DNA of 35,927 bases. Source: Pseudomonadota bacterium (GTDB lineage: Bacteria > Pseudomonadota > Gammaproteobacteria > Steroidobacterales > Woeseiaceae). A program made the position numbers and the translations under genes. Each line of letters opens with the position of its first letter. Position 1 is the first letter of the stretch. The notes below the pieces were generated by a model that was not told the origin of the DNA, made no database searches, and saw only the letters and a list, made by a program, of their open reading frames with translations. Location of the stretch: positions 1 to 35,927 of the forward strand of contig JAQCAD010000035.1 of NCBI GenBank assembly GCA_027621915.1. Reading direction: 5' to 3'. This document shows positions 16,514-27,265 of this stretch, piece by piece.

Positions 16514-18337
16514 TTGACGGACAAACGCAAAACAGCCAGTAGCAAGCAAGCCCAACAACTAAAAGAATTGATTGCTCGAGGCAAGGAGCAGGGCTACCTG
16601 ACGTACGCAGAGGTCAATGATCATCTGCCAAACGGCATCGTCGACCCCGAACAAATCGAAGAAATCGTCAACATGATTAACGAAATGGGCATCACCGTGC
16701 ACGAAAAGGCCCCCGACGTCGAATCGATCACACTGTCGGAAACCGCCGTATCAAATGATGACGAAGACGCGGCCGTAGAAGCAGAAGCCGCGCTGGCCAG
16801 TGTCGATGCCGAGTTTGGCAGAACGACTGATCCCGTTCGCATGTACATGCGCGAGATGGGAACTGTTGAACTGCTAACCCGTCAGGGTGAGATCGAAATT
16901 GCGAAACGAATTGAAGATGGCCTGAACCAGGTTAAATTCCACATGGCGCATTTTCCGCCAACGATCGAGACACTGCTCGAAGTCTACGAAGCAGTTGCCG
17001 CCGGCGACACACGCATGCAGGATTTTGTCGTTGGGTTCATAGATCCGAATGCTCCGGACGAAATTAAATCGCCGATGCAAAAATCTGATGATGACGAGGA
17101 AGAGGAAGAAGTCATCGATACTGGACCGGATCCGGTAGAAGTTGCCGACCGATCGAAAGCGATCAAACGCCAGTTCAAGAGGGTGCTCACCGCAATAGAC
17201 AAGTCGGGGGCGCGCGACAAGAAGACCATCAAGCTTCAGAACGAACTCGCCGACATGCTGATGGAACTCAAGCTAGCGCCAAAATTGACGGATCGTCTTG
17301 TAAGGGGACTTCGTGACGCGGTGTCTGTTATCCGAACCCAAGAGCGCCAGGTGATGCAGATTTGCGTTCGTGACGCGGGCATGCCGAGAAAAGACTTTCT
17401 TGCGAGCTTTCCGAAAAGTGAAACTGACCTGTCGTGGATCGATAAACATATTCGCGCGAAACGCAAGCATTCGTCAATTCTCGCCAAGCTCAGAGACGAC
17501 ATCTTGCGTGCACAGCGAAAACTGCTTGCGGTCGAAACGCTGACAAATCTCAAAATAGCAGAGATCAAGGAGATCAATCGCCAGATGTCGATAGGCGAAG
17601 CCAAAGCCCGTCGTGCGAAAAAGGAAATGGTAGAGGCTAATCTGCGACTCGTTATTTCAATCGCGAAGAAATATACCAATCGCGGGCTGCAGTTCCTGGA
17701 TCTTATTCAGGAAGGTAACATCGGTCTGATGAAAGCTGTGGACAAATTTGAGTATCGCCGCGGCTATAAATTTTCAACCTATGCTACGTGGTGGATTCGC
17801 CAGGCCATTACGCGATCCATTGCAGACCAGGCTAGAACTATCCGTATTCCGGTTCACATGATTGAGACGATCAACAAGTTGAATCGCATATCCAGGCAGA
17901 TGCTCCAGGAGATGGGTCGGGAACCGCTCCCCGACGAGCTTGCGGAACGCATGGAAATGCCAGAGGACAAGGTTCGCAAAGTGCTGAAAATTGCCAAAGA
18001 ACCGATCTCAATGGAAACGCCGATTGGCGATGATGAGGACTCCCATCTTGGGGACTTCATTGAGGATCAGACCGTTCATTCGCCGATCGATTCAGCAACC
18101 TCCGAGGGCCTGAAGGAGACTACGCATTCGGTATTGGCCGGGCTTACACCACGAGAGGCAAAAGTTCTCCGCATGCGCTTCGGGATCGATATGAACACGG
18201 ATCACACACTCGAGGAAGTGGGCAAGCAGTTTGACGTTACACGCGAGCGAATTCGCCAGATCGAGGCCAAGGCGCTCAGAAAATTGCGCCACCCTACCCG
18301 TTCCGATCAACTCCGAAGTTTCCTCATCGAGGATTAA
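16514..18337 (+). CDS. rpoD: RNA polymerase primary sigma factor, sigma-70
   Basis: A 607-aa housekeeping sigma factor (E. coli 613). Region 1.1 includes [16 protein letters not shown]; region 1.2 contains [12 protein letters not shown] long acidic non-conserved region (about 180-215, with runs of Asp and Glu) follows. Region 2 ([29 protein letters not shown], then [11 protein letters not shown]) melts the -10, region 3 includes [13 protein letters not shown], and region 4 ends with the helix-turn-helix [23 protein letters not shown]. The start is TTG 16514, with AGAGGGAA 8 nt upstream; the frame opens at an earlier TTG (16484) that lacks a site. It ends the operon at a strong terminator. Confidence 0.98.
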   Translation: MTDKRKTASSKQAQQLKELIARGKEQGYLTYAEVNDHLPNGIVDPEQIEEIVNMINEMGITVHEKAPDVESITLSETAVSNDDEDAAVEAEAALASVDAEFGRTTDPVRMYMREMGTVELLTRQGEIEIAKRIEDGLNQVKFHMAHFPPTIETLLEVYEAVAAGDTRMQDFVVGFIDPNAPDEIKSPMQKSDDDEEEEEVIDTGPDPVEVADRSKAIKRQFKRVLTAIDKSGARDKKTIKLQNELADMLMELKLAPKLTDRLVRGLRDAVSVIRTQERQVMQICVRDAGMPRKDFLASFPKSETDLSWIDKHIRAKRKHSSILAKLRDDILRAQRKLLAVETLTNLKIAEIKEINRQMSIGEAKARRAKKEMVEANLRLVISIAKKYTNRGLQFLDLIQEGNIGLMKAVDKFEYRRGYKFSTYATWWIRQAITRSIADQARTIRIPVHMIETINKLNRISRQMLQEMGREPLPDELAERMEMPEDKVRKVLKIAKEPISMETPIGDDEDSHLGDFIEDQTVHSPIDSATSEGLKETTHSVLAGLTPREAKVLRMRFGIDMNTDHTLEEVGKQFDVTRERIRQIEAKALRKLRHPTRSDQLRSFLIED

Positions 18338-18362
18338 CATTCCGAGTTGACGGTGTCTTGTG

Positions 18363-18398
18363 AAAGGCCGAGCAAGTGCCCGGCCTTTTTATTTTTTT
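18363..18398 (+). terminator. Rho-independent terminator after rpoD
   Basis: Stem AAGGCCG (18364-18370) / CGGCCTT (18381-18387), 10-nt loop, then a T-rich tail with TTTTT A TTTTTTT up to 18398. It lies 26 bp after the rpoD stop and ends the rpsU operon. Confidence 0.93.
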
Positions 18399-18455
18399 AT
18401 CTGACTGCCTGCCCGAATTGGAACAGTCGCGTTATTTCCCGTTGACTCTCTTTTG

Positions 18456-20852
18456 TCAGCTTACGATTTCCAGTGCTTTCCTTCGTTGAGTATGCGCGTC
18501 CTGCTTTTCGACGAAAGCGAGAAACTCCGCCCACGACAGTGGATAGCTGTAAAAATACCCCTGCACGCTGTTACAACCATTCTCAATCAGGAAATCTACC
18601 TGCTCGCGCCTTTCCACGCCTTCGGCTATGGACTCCTTGCCAAGCTCGTGTGCCATTTTGATTATGGTTCTGCAGATATTTTCTGAGTTACCGCCAGAAC
18701 CAATCAATTCGACAAATGATCGGTCGATTTTAATCCGGTCGAATGGCAGTTGTTGCAAGTAACTCAATGACGAATAACCCGTACCGAAATCGTCGATGGC
18801 CAGCTGAACGCCTGATTCACGAAGTTGATTGAGGATCTTGATCGCAGTGTCACGATTCTGGGCTACCGCGGTCTCGGTAATCTCGACCTGCAGAAAACCA
18901 GGGTGAATATCATGGCGACGTAACGTGTCCATGACGTCCGACGTGAAGGTCGCCTCGCGTAGCTGGCGTGCAGACACGTTGATCGACATCGATCCCGGAT
19001 GCAGACCTTTATCAAGAATCTTTCGAAAGTCTGCACAGGTCCTGTCTACCACCCATCGTCCAATTTCCACGATCAACCCGGAGTCTTCTGCCAATTGAAT
19101 GAACTCAGCGGGTGCCACTTCGCCGAGGCTGTCATGTGTCCAGCGAAGCAGTGCCTCGGCACCACAAATACTTCCGGACTTGAGGTCAAACTGAGGCTGA
19201 TACCTGACGTCAAGCTGGCCTTGGTCGACAGCAACGCGTAGATCTCGTTCGAGTTCGATTTTACGTCGACTTTCAGCGTTGAGCTTCTTGCTGAAAAATT
19301 CGAACCTCGAACGCCCCGCTTCTTTGGCGCGGTACATCGCTGAATCGGCATTCTTTAGAAGCGTTTCAACGCTGCCGCCGTCTTCCGGAAACACGACGAT
19401 ACCTATGCTGGCGCCGAGGAAATGTTGTTTTCCTCGAACCGAAAAAGCCTCTCCGAGTCGCGTAAGCATGCGTGTCGCGGTTGCTCGAATGATGTTATCG
19501 CCGACGAGTTTTGGCATGACGATGACGAATTCGTCGCCGCCAAGGCGGGCAACCGTGTCCGTTTCCCGCACTTCTGAAAGAATTCGTTCAGCGGCCTGCG
19601 CAAGGACTATGTCACCCACAGAATGACCGAAAACATCGTTTATCTCTTTGAAGCGGTCGAGGTCGATGAACAACAGGGCACCGTTATGATCTTCGCGACG
19701 GGACTGCGTAAGATGCTGCTCCAGGCGGTCCTTTAACAGCTGACGATTTGGCAATCCGGTCAATTCATCGAAGTGAGCCTGCCGGTAGAGCGCCTCGCCA
19801 CGCTCGGCGCTGGCCAGAGCCACTGCCAGGCGGCCTGCAAGCTCGACGGATGTTCCTAACCTCGAGCTTTGCATTTCAATGTTCGCATCAGAGCCCAGCA
19901 ACAATATTCCCTTGAGCTCTTTGTTGAGCACGACCGGGATAATAACGACGTATTTCAGGCCGAATGCCAGGAACCGTTCTTTGTAAGGAGCTGATTCCCC
20001 ATCAACCTCAACGACCTCTACCTGTTTCGGTTGACACCAGTCCAGCCCAAGATCTTTGGGTAACGCGATTCGCTCATGGATGAATTCGCCAGAGCACCTG
20101 GAAATCATTTTGGCGAGATCAGAAGCATCAGTGTCCCGGGCAATTACAGCGGCCGCTTCGACACCGGTCAGATCTATCAACTGTTCGATCAGCTTTTCCG
20201 ATACCTCTTCGAAATCTGCACCCGATAAAATCAGGCGATCGATCCGTGACATGGCTTTCATCGTGTCAATCTGACGAGCCAACCGTGATGCCATATCGTT
20301 GAAAGCGTCACCCAGAGTCGCGAATTCATCATTAGTGGGTACCCGAACCCGTGACTCGAGGTGGCCCGCAGCAAACTGGCGGGCGACCAAAGTCAGTCTC
20401 TGAAGCGGTACGAGGCTTTCACCAATCAGCGTCAGGCTTAATGCACCAACCAGAATGATGACGAGTGCCAGCGCCGGTGGGAAAACTCGCCTGAAATCTG
20501 CACCGGATCGCAAAGCGTAAAAAGTTGGTTGGACCGAAACGATATCTATCCCGGGCTGGGCAAAACCAGTAGCGAGAAACAACTGCCAGGCCGCCGCGAA
20601 GTGTTCTTCACCTTCGATCATCCATTTGGTCGGCGACGTGGTCCGACGATTGCCCTTGCCGGTCAGCGCCGCGTGCAATCCTGGATCGATTGGCTTACTG
20701 CAAAAGAGCTGTTCGCCTTCCACGGTAAAGGCGCACACGTCCGTTTGGAATGGATGATTTTCACTTACTCTCCATAACGATTGCTGATCGAACCGGAACC
20801 CGAATGCGGATTTAGCCTGCGTGCTGTTAGCCTCGCCGTGCAACAGCAACAA
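18456..20852 (-). CDS. GGDEF-EAL cyclic-di-GMP enzyme, C-terminal main part downstream of an in-frame TAG
   Basis: The larger piece of a 948-codon leftward gene. From the first usable start (TTG 20852) it has 798 aa: the rest of a periplasmic sensor domain, a membrane helix (about 125-145), HAMP (about 146-198), a GAF-like domain (about 205-350), GGDEF (GGDEF at 438-442, active-site residues intact) and EAL (EAL at 566-568, DDFGTGYSS and later motifs intact). Both c-di-GMP synthesis and breakdown are possible. The reading frame continues straight from the fragment at 20922-21302 with only TAG between them, so this is probably one gene with a nonsense codon. Only a weak GGAA precedes TTG 20852, so separate translation is doubtful. 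Confidence 0.85.
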   Translation of the reverse strand: MLLLHGEANSTQAKSAFGFRFDQQSLWRVSENHPFQTDVCAFTVEGEQLFCSKPIDPGLHAALTGKGNRRTTSPTKWMIEGEEHFAAAWQLFLATGFAQPGIDIVSVQPTFYALRSGADFRRVFPPALALVIILVGALSLTLIGESLVPLQRLTLVARQFAAGHLESRVRVPTNDEFATLGDAFNDMASRLARQIDTMKAMSRIDRLILSGADFEEVSEKLIEQLIDLTGVEAAAVIARDTDASDLAKMISRCSGEFIHERIALPKDLGLDWCQPKQVEVVEVDGESAPYKERFLAFGLKYVVIIPVVLNKELKGILLLGSDANIEMQSSRLGTSVELAGRLAVALASAERGEALYRQAHFDELTGLPNRQLLKDRLEQHLTQSRREDHNGALLFIDLDRFKEINDVFGHSVGDIVLAQAAERILSEVRETDTVARLGGDEFVIVMPKLVGDNIIRATATRMLTRLGEAFSVRGKQHFLGASIGIVVFPEDGGSVETLLKNADSAMYRAKEAGRSRFEFFSKKLNAESRRKIELERDLRVAVDQGQLDVRYQPQFDLKSGSICGAEALLRWTHDSLGEVAPAEFIQLAEDSGLIVEIGRWVVDRTCADFRKILDKGLHPGSMSINVSARQLREATFTSDVMDTLRRHDIHPGFLQVEITETAVAQNRDTAIKILNQLRESGVQLAIDDFGTGYSSLSYLQQLPFDRIKIDRSFVELIGSGGNSENICRTIIKMAHELGKESIAEGVERREQVDFLIENGCNSVQGYFYSYPLSWAEFLAFVEKQDAHTQRRKALEIVS

Positions 20853-20921
20853 TGCCGATTTTCCGTCAGCAGGATTCAGTACCAGTTGGCGACGGCCGGA
20901 CCCCGTACCATTCCGGAGTTG

Positions 20922-21302
20922 CTAAATCAGGCTCGCCGACAACTCAGGGTCACCGTAAATTTGCTCGGCCGAGCCCGTTGACGACAGCATCACGATTTCG
21001 GAAAAATCGTTCAACAGGTATCGATGATCGTCGATAGAGGCAATATTGCCTGATTCGACAATGCGAACGATTTCTTCAGCTTTGTCAGCTGTTCGGACGA
21101 TTCTTTCCAGAACCTCGACGCCGAATGATTTCGAATGTTCACGCAGCTGCCGAGTGGCTTCTTTCTCAAGGCCTCGACCAACCTCAAAATAGGCGAATAG
21201 AGCGGTTACGATGACGGGCAGGATGCCGGCGAGCACGAAAAGCCCGACAATGCGTCGCCCGACGCCGCTAGTGAGAATTCCTGAGAGGCTCTTCGGCTGC
21301 AT
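20922..21302 (-). pseudogene. N-terminal fragment of the GGDEF-EAL gene, ended by an in-frame TAG
   Basis: Codes for 126 aa: a cytoplasmic basic start, a membrane helix (IVGLFVLAGILPVIVTALFA, about 18-40) and the beginning of a periplasmic sensor domain that ends ...SASLI at TAG (20924-20922). After the stop the same frame continues as QLRNGTGSGRRQLVLNPADG and runs without a break into the HAMP-GAF-GGDEF-EAL protein, for a total of 948 codons. One base change from CAG, or another single error, would restore it. The ATG (21302) overlaps the TGA of the pseudopilin gene as TGATG and has GGAGG upstream, so the start is well supported. Confidence 0.85.
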
Positions 21303-21772
21303 CAGTAATCCTCCGCTAAACCGATGAACGCACCATTGTTGGCCCTGACGACGTCATCCCGACTATTTTTTGCAGACAACGGCCCTGCGGAGTCACCGTC
21401 TTCGCCCGCACTGAACAGGTCAAAATCCGAGTTAAGTGGATTCAGTTTGCCGTCTTTACGAATTGCGCCTTTGCCCGGCCCGGCGGTTCTGATATTGAGG
21501 TATTGATACGCCTGCCCCCACGGGTCAAGCGGGACGTCAATAGGCAAATCGGTGAGCGTTGCGGGAAATTGATCGTTGTTGCCAAGGCTGAATTTGTCGA
21601 TTTCCAGGCTAAGTGCAGCTATTTCTCCTATCGCTCTGGCGACTTTCGCGCGACTGACAGCCCCGCTGTACGCCGGTACGGCAATTGCAGTCAGGAGCGC
21701 CAGGATCACCAGCGTAATAATCAGCTCCAGAAAGCCAAAGCCGCCTTCACGTCTGGCGCTCAATTGCGTCAT
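21302..21772 (-). CDS. GspG-like type II secretion/type IV pilus pseudopilin
   Basis: A 156-aa prepilin. A short leader ends in GG, and cleavage before Phe would leave FGFLELIITLVIL, with the required Glu at +5 and a long hydrophobic N-helix. The globular part has PLDPWGQAYQYLN and the Asp-rich DLFSAGEDGDS, both typical of GspG-type major pseudopilins and their calcium site. ATG 21772 gives an 11-residue leader and has GGGAA upstream; ATG 21802 gives a 166-aa form. No other secretion or pilus genes are nearby, so it is an orphan. Its stop overlaps the start of the GGDEF-EAL gene (TGATG), which points to translational coupling. Confidence 0.85.
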   Translation of the reverse strand: MTQLSARREGGFGFLELIITLVILALLTAIAVPAYSGAVSRAKVARAIGEIAALSLEIDKFSLGNNDQFPATLTDLPIDVPLDPWGQAYQYLNIRTAGPGKGAIRKDGKLNPLNSDFDLFSAGEDGDSAGPLSAKNSRDDVVRANNGAFIGLAEDY

Positions 21773-21802
21773 ATGTGTTCCCAGGCGCCCAAATGCATAC
21801 AT

Positions 21803-22132
21803 TCAGGCAGGTGTCCTTACCAAGTAGTCAAGGATAAGTCATTGATAAATAAGATTCGTTGACGATCGTCACAGGCAAAACCGGTATTAGTGCCGGTCGG
21901 CTGTAACTGCCGGTCTGAGCGATATTTCGGCCGTTAGTGACCCGCTCTATGCAGGGAAATATTGCCGGGTGCGAACACAACTGATGAACAGTTCAAGAAT
22001 GAAGACATTCCGGTTAGAATGCCGATCCCGAATGGGCAGGCGGAAGCGGGGTCGCGTAGCGACAAGGTTAGAGCAGCGTGACCGCAAGGTCGCCACACGA
22101 ATACGAGAACTGGAAAAAAATGATCTGAACGT
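21803..22132. other. 330-bp intergenic region between the pseudopilin gene and the tRNA
   Basis: No convincing gene. It holds a perfect 10-bp palindrome GACGATCGTC (21861-21870), an inverted repeat ACCGG/CCGGT (21880-21897), a 5-bp hairpin GTCGC-GTA-GCGAC (22051-22063), and a GACC-GCAA-GGTC tetraloop hairpin (22080-22091). The stretch 22056-22076 echoes the tRNA D-arm. Promoters for the leftward pseudopilin gene and the rightward tRNA must lie here, but none stands out. Confidence 0.6.
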
Positions 22133-22209
<77 letters not shown>

Positions 22210-22262
22210 ATATTCACTGCAATAACGTGGCGCGGTCAGCCAGCGGGCCTTGCCGACAGAGC

Positions 22263-22283
22263 CGCCAGGGTGGCGCTTGCCAC
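22263..22283 (+). other. Two mutually exclusive small hairpins in the idh leader
   Basis: CGCCA-GGG-TGGCG (22263-22275) and GTGGC-GCTT-GCCAC (22270-22283) share the TGGC strand, so only one can form. They lie in the 226-bp gap between the tRNA and idh, about 155 nt before the idh start. There is no T-run. Regulatory meaning is unproven. Confidence 0.25.
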
Positions 22284-22411
22284 GAAAATCGCCAATGGCC
22301 AATCGGCTGGGACCGGCAGGCAGCGAGCCGTTTCCGACGTCTGAATACAATGCCAGGCAATCGAACTTCTCAATCATCGCAGCCCGCGGCGGCGCCCTGT
22401 GACAGACTTAA

Positions 22412-24664
<2,253 letters not shown>

Positions 24665-24816
24665 GCCGGATCACGAATTTTTTGTTAGCAAGTCAGCTCC
24701 CGCAGGTTCAAACGACGGGTCAATGCTGTCGTCGGCTACGCCAATAAATTGTCGGCTCGCTACTTACGAAAATGAAAGTGAGTGGACGAGAGCGCATTAC
24801 AGACTCAGCTCATTGA

Positions 24817-25584
24817 CTAGTGTGTCATCGCGTAGAGAACATAGTTAACACCGAAGCGATAGGCCAGTGACGTGTATTTTTCCGGATACCACGCCTCATC
24901 TGCCATCTCCCAGGCATCACCCAGATCGACGTTGAAATTGATGATGACCATGAGACGGCCATCGTCGTCGTAAATACCTCTCCAGGTCGGCGTGTATCCG
25001 TCATGTTCATACGTCACACCGTAGCGAAGGGCCATGATACCAGGGATCGGCTTGGAACGATCAACATCGAAATGCATGCTCATAATCGCGTCTTCTTCGC
25101 TCACATCGACGATGGCGCGATCGGGAAAAACCATTTCCATCGAACGCATGAATCCAGCCCATTGCACCGAGCCGTGAAAGTCATCGACGACGAGAAACCC
25201 CCCTCGCAATAAATACTCGCGGAGACTTTCAGTCTCGTCATGCGTAAATAGCCAGGTACCAACTTCCAGTGCGTAAATCCATGGTCGATCAAATAACTGC
25301 TCATCAGTCAGGCGAATTGCCCGACTTTGATCTTCGATATCAACAGCCGTTAATCTCCTGATGCCCCGGATAAAATGCATGTCGGAATCCGGCCAGTCAC
25401 GCCAGGCGGTGTTTCCCGGACCCGGCAACGGTTGGTAGCCTGATTTGAAAATTATGCGAGTGAACGCAAACTCGGCGTAGGAATTCAGATCTGTCGATAT
25501 CGTCCCTTCACGACTCCAGCGATCCTGAGCACGACATTGCTGGCTTGCCGCGATCAAAACGAAAATTACGATAAGTACTCGCAA
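24817..25584 (-). CDS. DUF4159 domain protein, exported
   Basis: A 255-aa protein whose body matches the DUF4159 family, here with a cleavable signal (RVLIVIFVLIAAS...CRA). Recognisable parts are FAFTRIIFKSGY near the start, WRDWPDSDMHFIRGIRRLT, DRPWIYALEVG, LREYLLRGGFLVVDDFHG, FRSMEMVFP-type and RLMVIINFNVDLGDAWE, ending in YRFGVNYVLYAMTH. DUF4159 has a glutamine-amidotransferase-like fold in larger proteins, but its function is unknown. TTG 25584 is preferred because AGGAAG lies 4 nt upstream; an earlier TTG at 25611 has no site. It is the last of three leftward genes with a TPR protein and a haem lipoprotein. Confidence 0.82.
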   Translation of the reverse strand: MRVLIVIFVLIAASQQCRAQDRWSREGTISTDLNSYAEFAFTRIIFKSGYQPLPGPGNTAWRDWPDSDMHFIRGIRRLTAVDIEDQSRAIRLTDEQLFDRPWIYALEVGTWLFTHDETESLREYLLRGGFLVVDDFHGSVQWAGFMRSMEMVFPDRAIVDVSEEDAIMSMHFDVDRSKPIPGIMALRYGVTYEHDGYTPTWRGIYDDDGRLMVIINFNVDLGDAWEMADEAWYPEKYTSLAYRFGVNYVLYAMTH

Positions 25585-25622
25585 TCGGCTTCCTGGTCCT
25601 TCAGTCTGCAAGGCTGATAAAA

Positions 25623-27230
25623 TTAATCCAGTAGCTCACGTAACCCCACTCGATCGTGATTTCCATGACGTGTTTGCTCCCGCGCCATACGCTTCAATCT
25701 TTCTGCCAGCTCGGAGTCGCCCGACTTGTTCGCCGCACGAGCTGCGCCAAGCAGCGCATTCAACCTGTTGGGCGAACCTTTCAGGACAGTCCGATACTGA
25801 ACAAGTGACTCGGCATAGTTACCGGTTTCGAACAGCATATCTGCATACAGTTCCCGCGCTGGCAAAACCTCACCGGGCGTAACCGGGTGCTTGTCGACGG
25901 CATCTTCGAGATCGGCGGCCGTTGACGCAATCGCAAGCGCGTCAGTCCGGCTTCCCTCGGCAAGCTCAATCCACGACTTTGCAACGTCGATTTGCACCTG
26001 AACCTGGGATTGCCAATATGGCAGCGTCGTGTGCGGTAGCTCCGACTGCAGCCGAGAGAGAGTTGCCAGGTCTCTACGTGCGGCATGTAAATCACCGTTG
26101 CGCGCTGCACCAATACAGCGAGCAAAATAGTGAATTGACTGCGCCCATCCGAACTCCTGCCAGGCGAAATCTTTCCGAATGAACTGTAAATCGCTGGCTT
26201 CTTTCCACTGGCGTCGTTCCAGCGCGTAACGCGCGGGCGAGGCGGCGTACGTATAAGCAACTTTGAAATTTTCGGTGTCGGTCCTGGTGATGCTGGCCAA
26301 CTGACCTAAAAGCTCGCTCGCCTCATCGTCTCGTGCGGTCTGCAACATTGCGTACATCAGGTAGTCGATGCTATGCAGGCCTTCGTCGTAATGGCCCGGC
26401 AATTTCGCCCTTAGCGTGAACTCCGCCGCGGATCTCGTGGAGTCATGGTTTGACGAAAGCGAGCGATTCCAAAGACCGAGCCTGGTGAAAATGTGAGAAG
26501 GCATATGCTGCGCGTGCGCTGAATTCGGCGCTGCATCGGCATAGATTAACGCGGCGCCGAGGGCAAGATGCGCAAGGCCCGGAAAGTCGTAGCTATGAAT
26601 CAAAAAGTGAAGAACGCCTGGGTGCGTGGGCTGCGAACTCCGAACCCAGTTAAGCAGACCGGCAGATTTGAACTGCGGTGCATAGGTTTTATCTCGCGGA
26701 TCAGCCGACGCAAGCAATGCGAGGGCATAAAATACGGCAGATTCGGGGTCGTCGAGATTGTCTGCGTAAACGACACTCATTTGGGCCTCGTACGCCCTGG
26801 CGCGTTGCAGATGTGTGCTGGTATCGCTACTCGAGAAAAACGATTTCAACGCGTCCACATAGGCGGTTTCCCGCAGTGACATTTCAAGATTCTCTGCCTT
26901 TGAGAGCAGCTCCGCGCCCGCCTCGAGGTCCGCTTCACTCGGCGGCGCCCACAAAGGGTGCCAAATGCTCATTGCCGAGCCCCAATACGCCATCGCGCAA
27001 TCGGGATCCTGCTCGCTGATCTCCCGAAATAACCGGGTAGTCGTCGGGTACTCAAAGGAATGCAGGAGCGTGACCGCTTCGTTGAACTTATCCTGCACTG
27101 CCGGGCTGCACGAGGTTTCGAACTCTACGTTTGTCGACTCCTGCGCCTGCACCGTGACGACCCAGGTGCACAGAGCCAAATAGAGTAAAAATCCCTTCCT
27201 GATCAAGCTCACTGCCAGACGATCAGTCAT
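25623..27230 (-). CDS. Exported TPR-repeat protein with conserved His motifs
   Basis: A 535-aa protein with a signal peptide (cleavage near VQAQ) and TPR-like helical pairs, clearest at about 45-85 and 440-510. The middle has HPGVLHFLIHSYDFPGLAHLAL and HAQHMPSHIFTRLGLW, a His-rich signature shared by a widespread group of bacterial TPR proteins of unknown function; the His residues might bind metal or a ligand, which is a guess. ATG 27230 has AAAGGAG 7 nt upstream. It begins 35 nt after the haem lipoprotein and ends just before the DUF4159 gene, so one operon is likely. Confidence 0.85.
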   Translation of the reverse strand: MTDRLAVSLIRKGFLLYLALCTWVVTVQAQESTNVEFETSCSPAVQDKFNEAVTLLHSFEYPTTTRLFREISEQDPDCAMAYWGSAMSIWHPLWAPPSEADLEAGAELLSKAENLEMSLRETAYVDALKSFFSSSDTSTHLQRARAYEAQMSVVYADNLDDPESAVFYALALLASADPRDKTYAPQFKSAGLLNWVRSSQPTHPGVLHFLIHSYDFPGLAHLALGAALIYADAAPNSAHAQHMPSHIFTRLGLWNRSLSSNHDSTRSAAEFTLRAKLPGHYDEGLHSIDYLMYAMLQTARDDEASELLGQLASITRTDTENFKVAYTYAASPARYALERRQWKEASDLQFIRKDFAWQEFGWAQSIHYFARCIGAARNGDLHAARRDLATLSRLQSELPHTTLPYWQSQVQVQIDVAKSWIELAEGSRTDALAIASTAADLEDAVDKHPVTPGEVLPARELYADMLFETGNYAESLVQYRTVLKGSPNRLNALLGAARAANKSGDSELAERLKRMAREQTRHGNHDRVGLRELLD

Positions 27231-27265
27231 CCGTCATCTCCTTTCTGATTGCGCCGTTTTGCCTT

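Noticed and set aside
24665-24816. Possible terminator between idh and the DUF4159 gene
   Set aside because: Only a 5-bp stem with no T-run is found in either direction.
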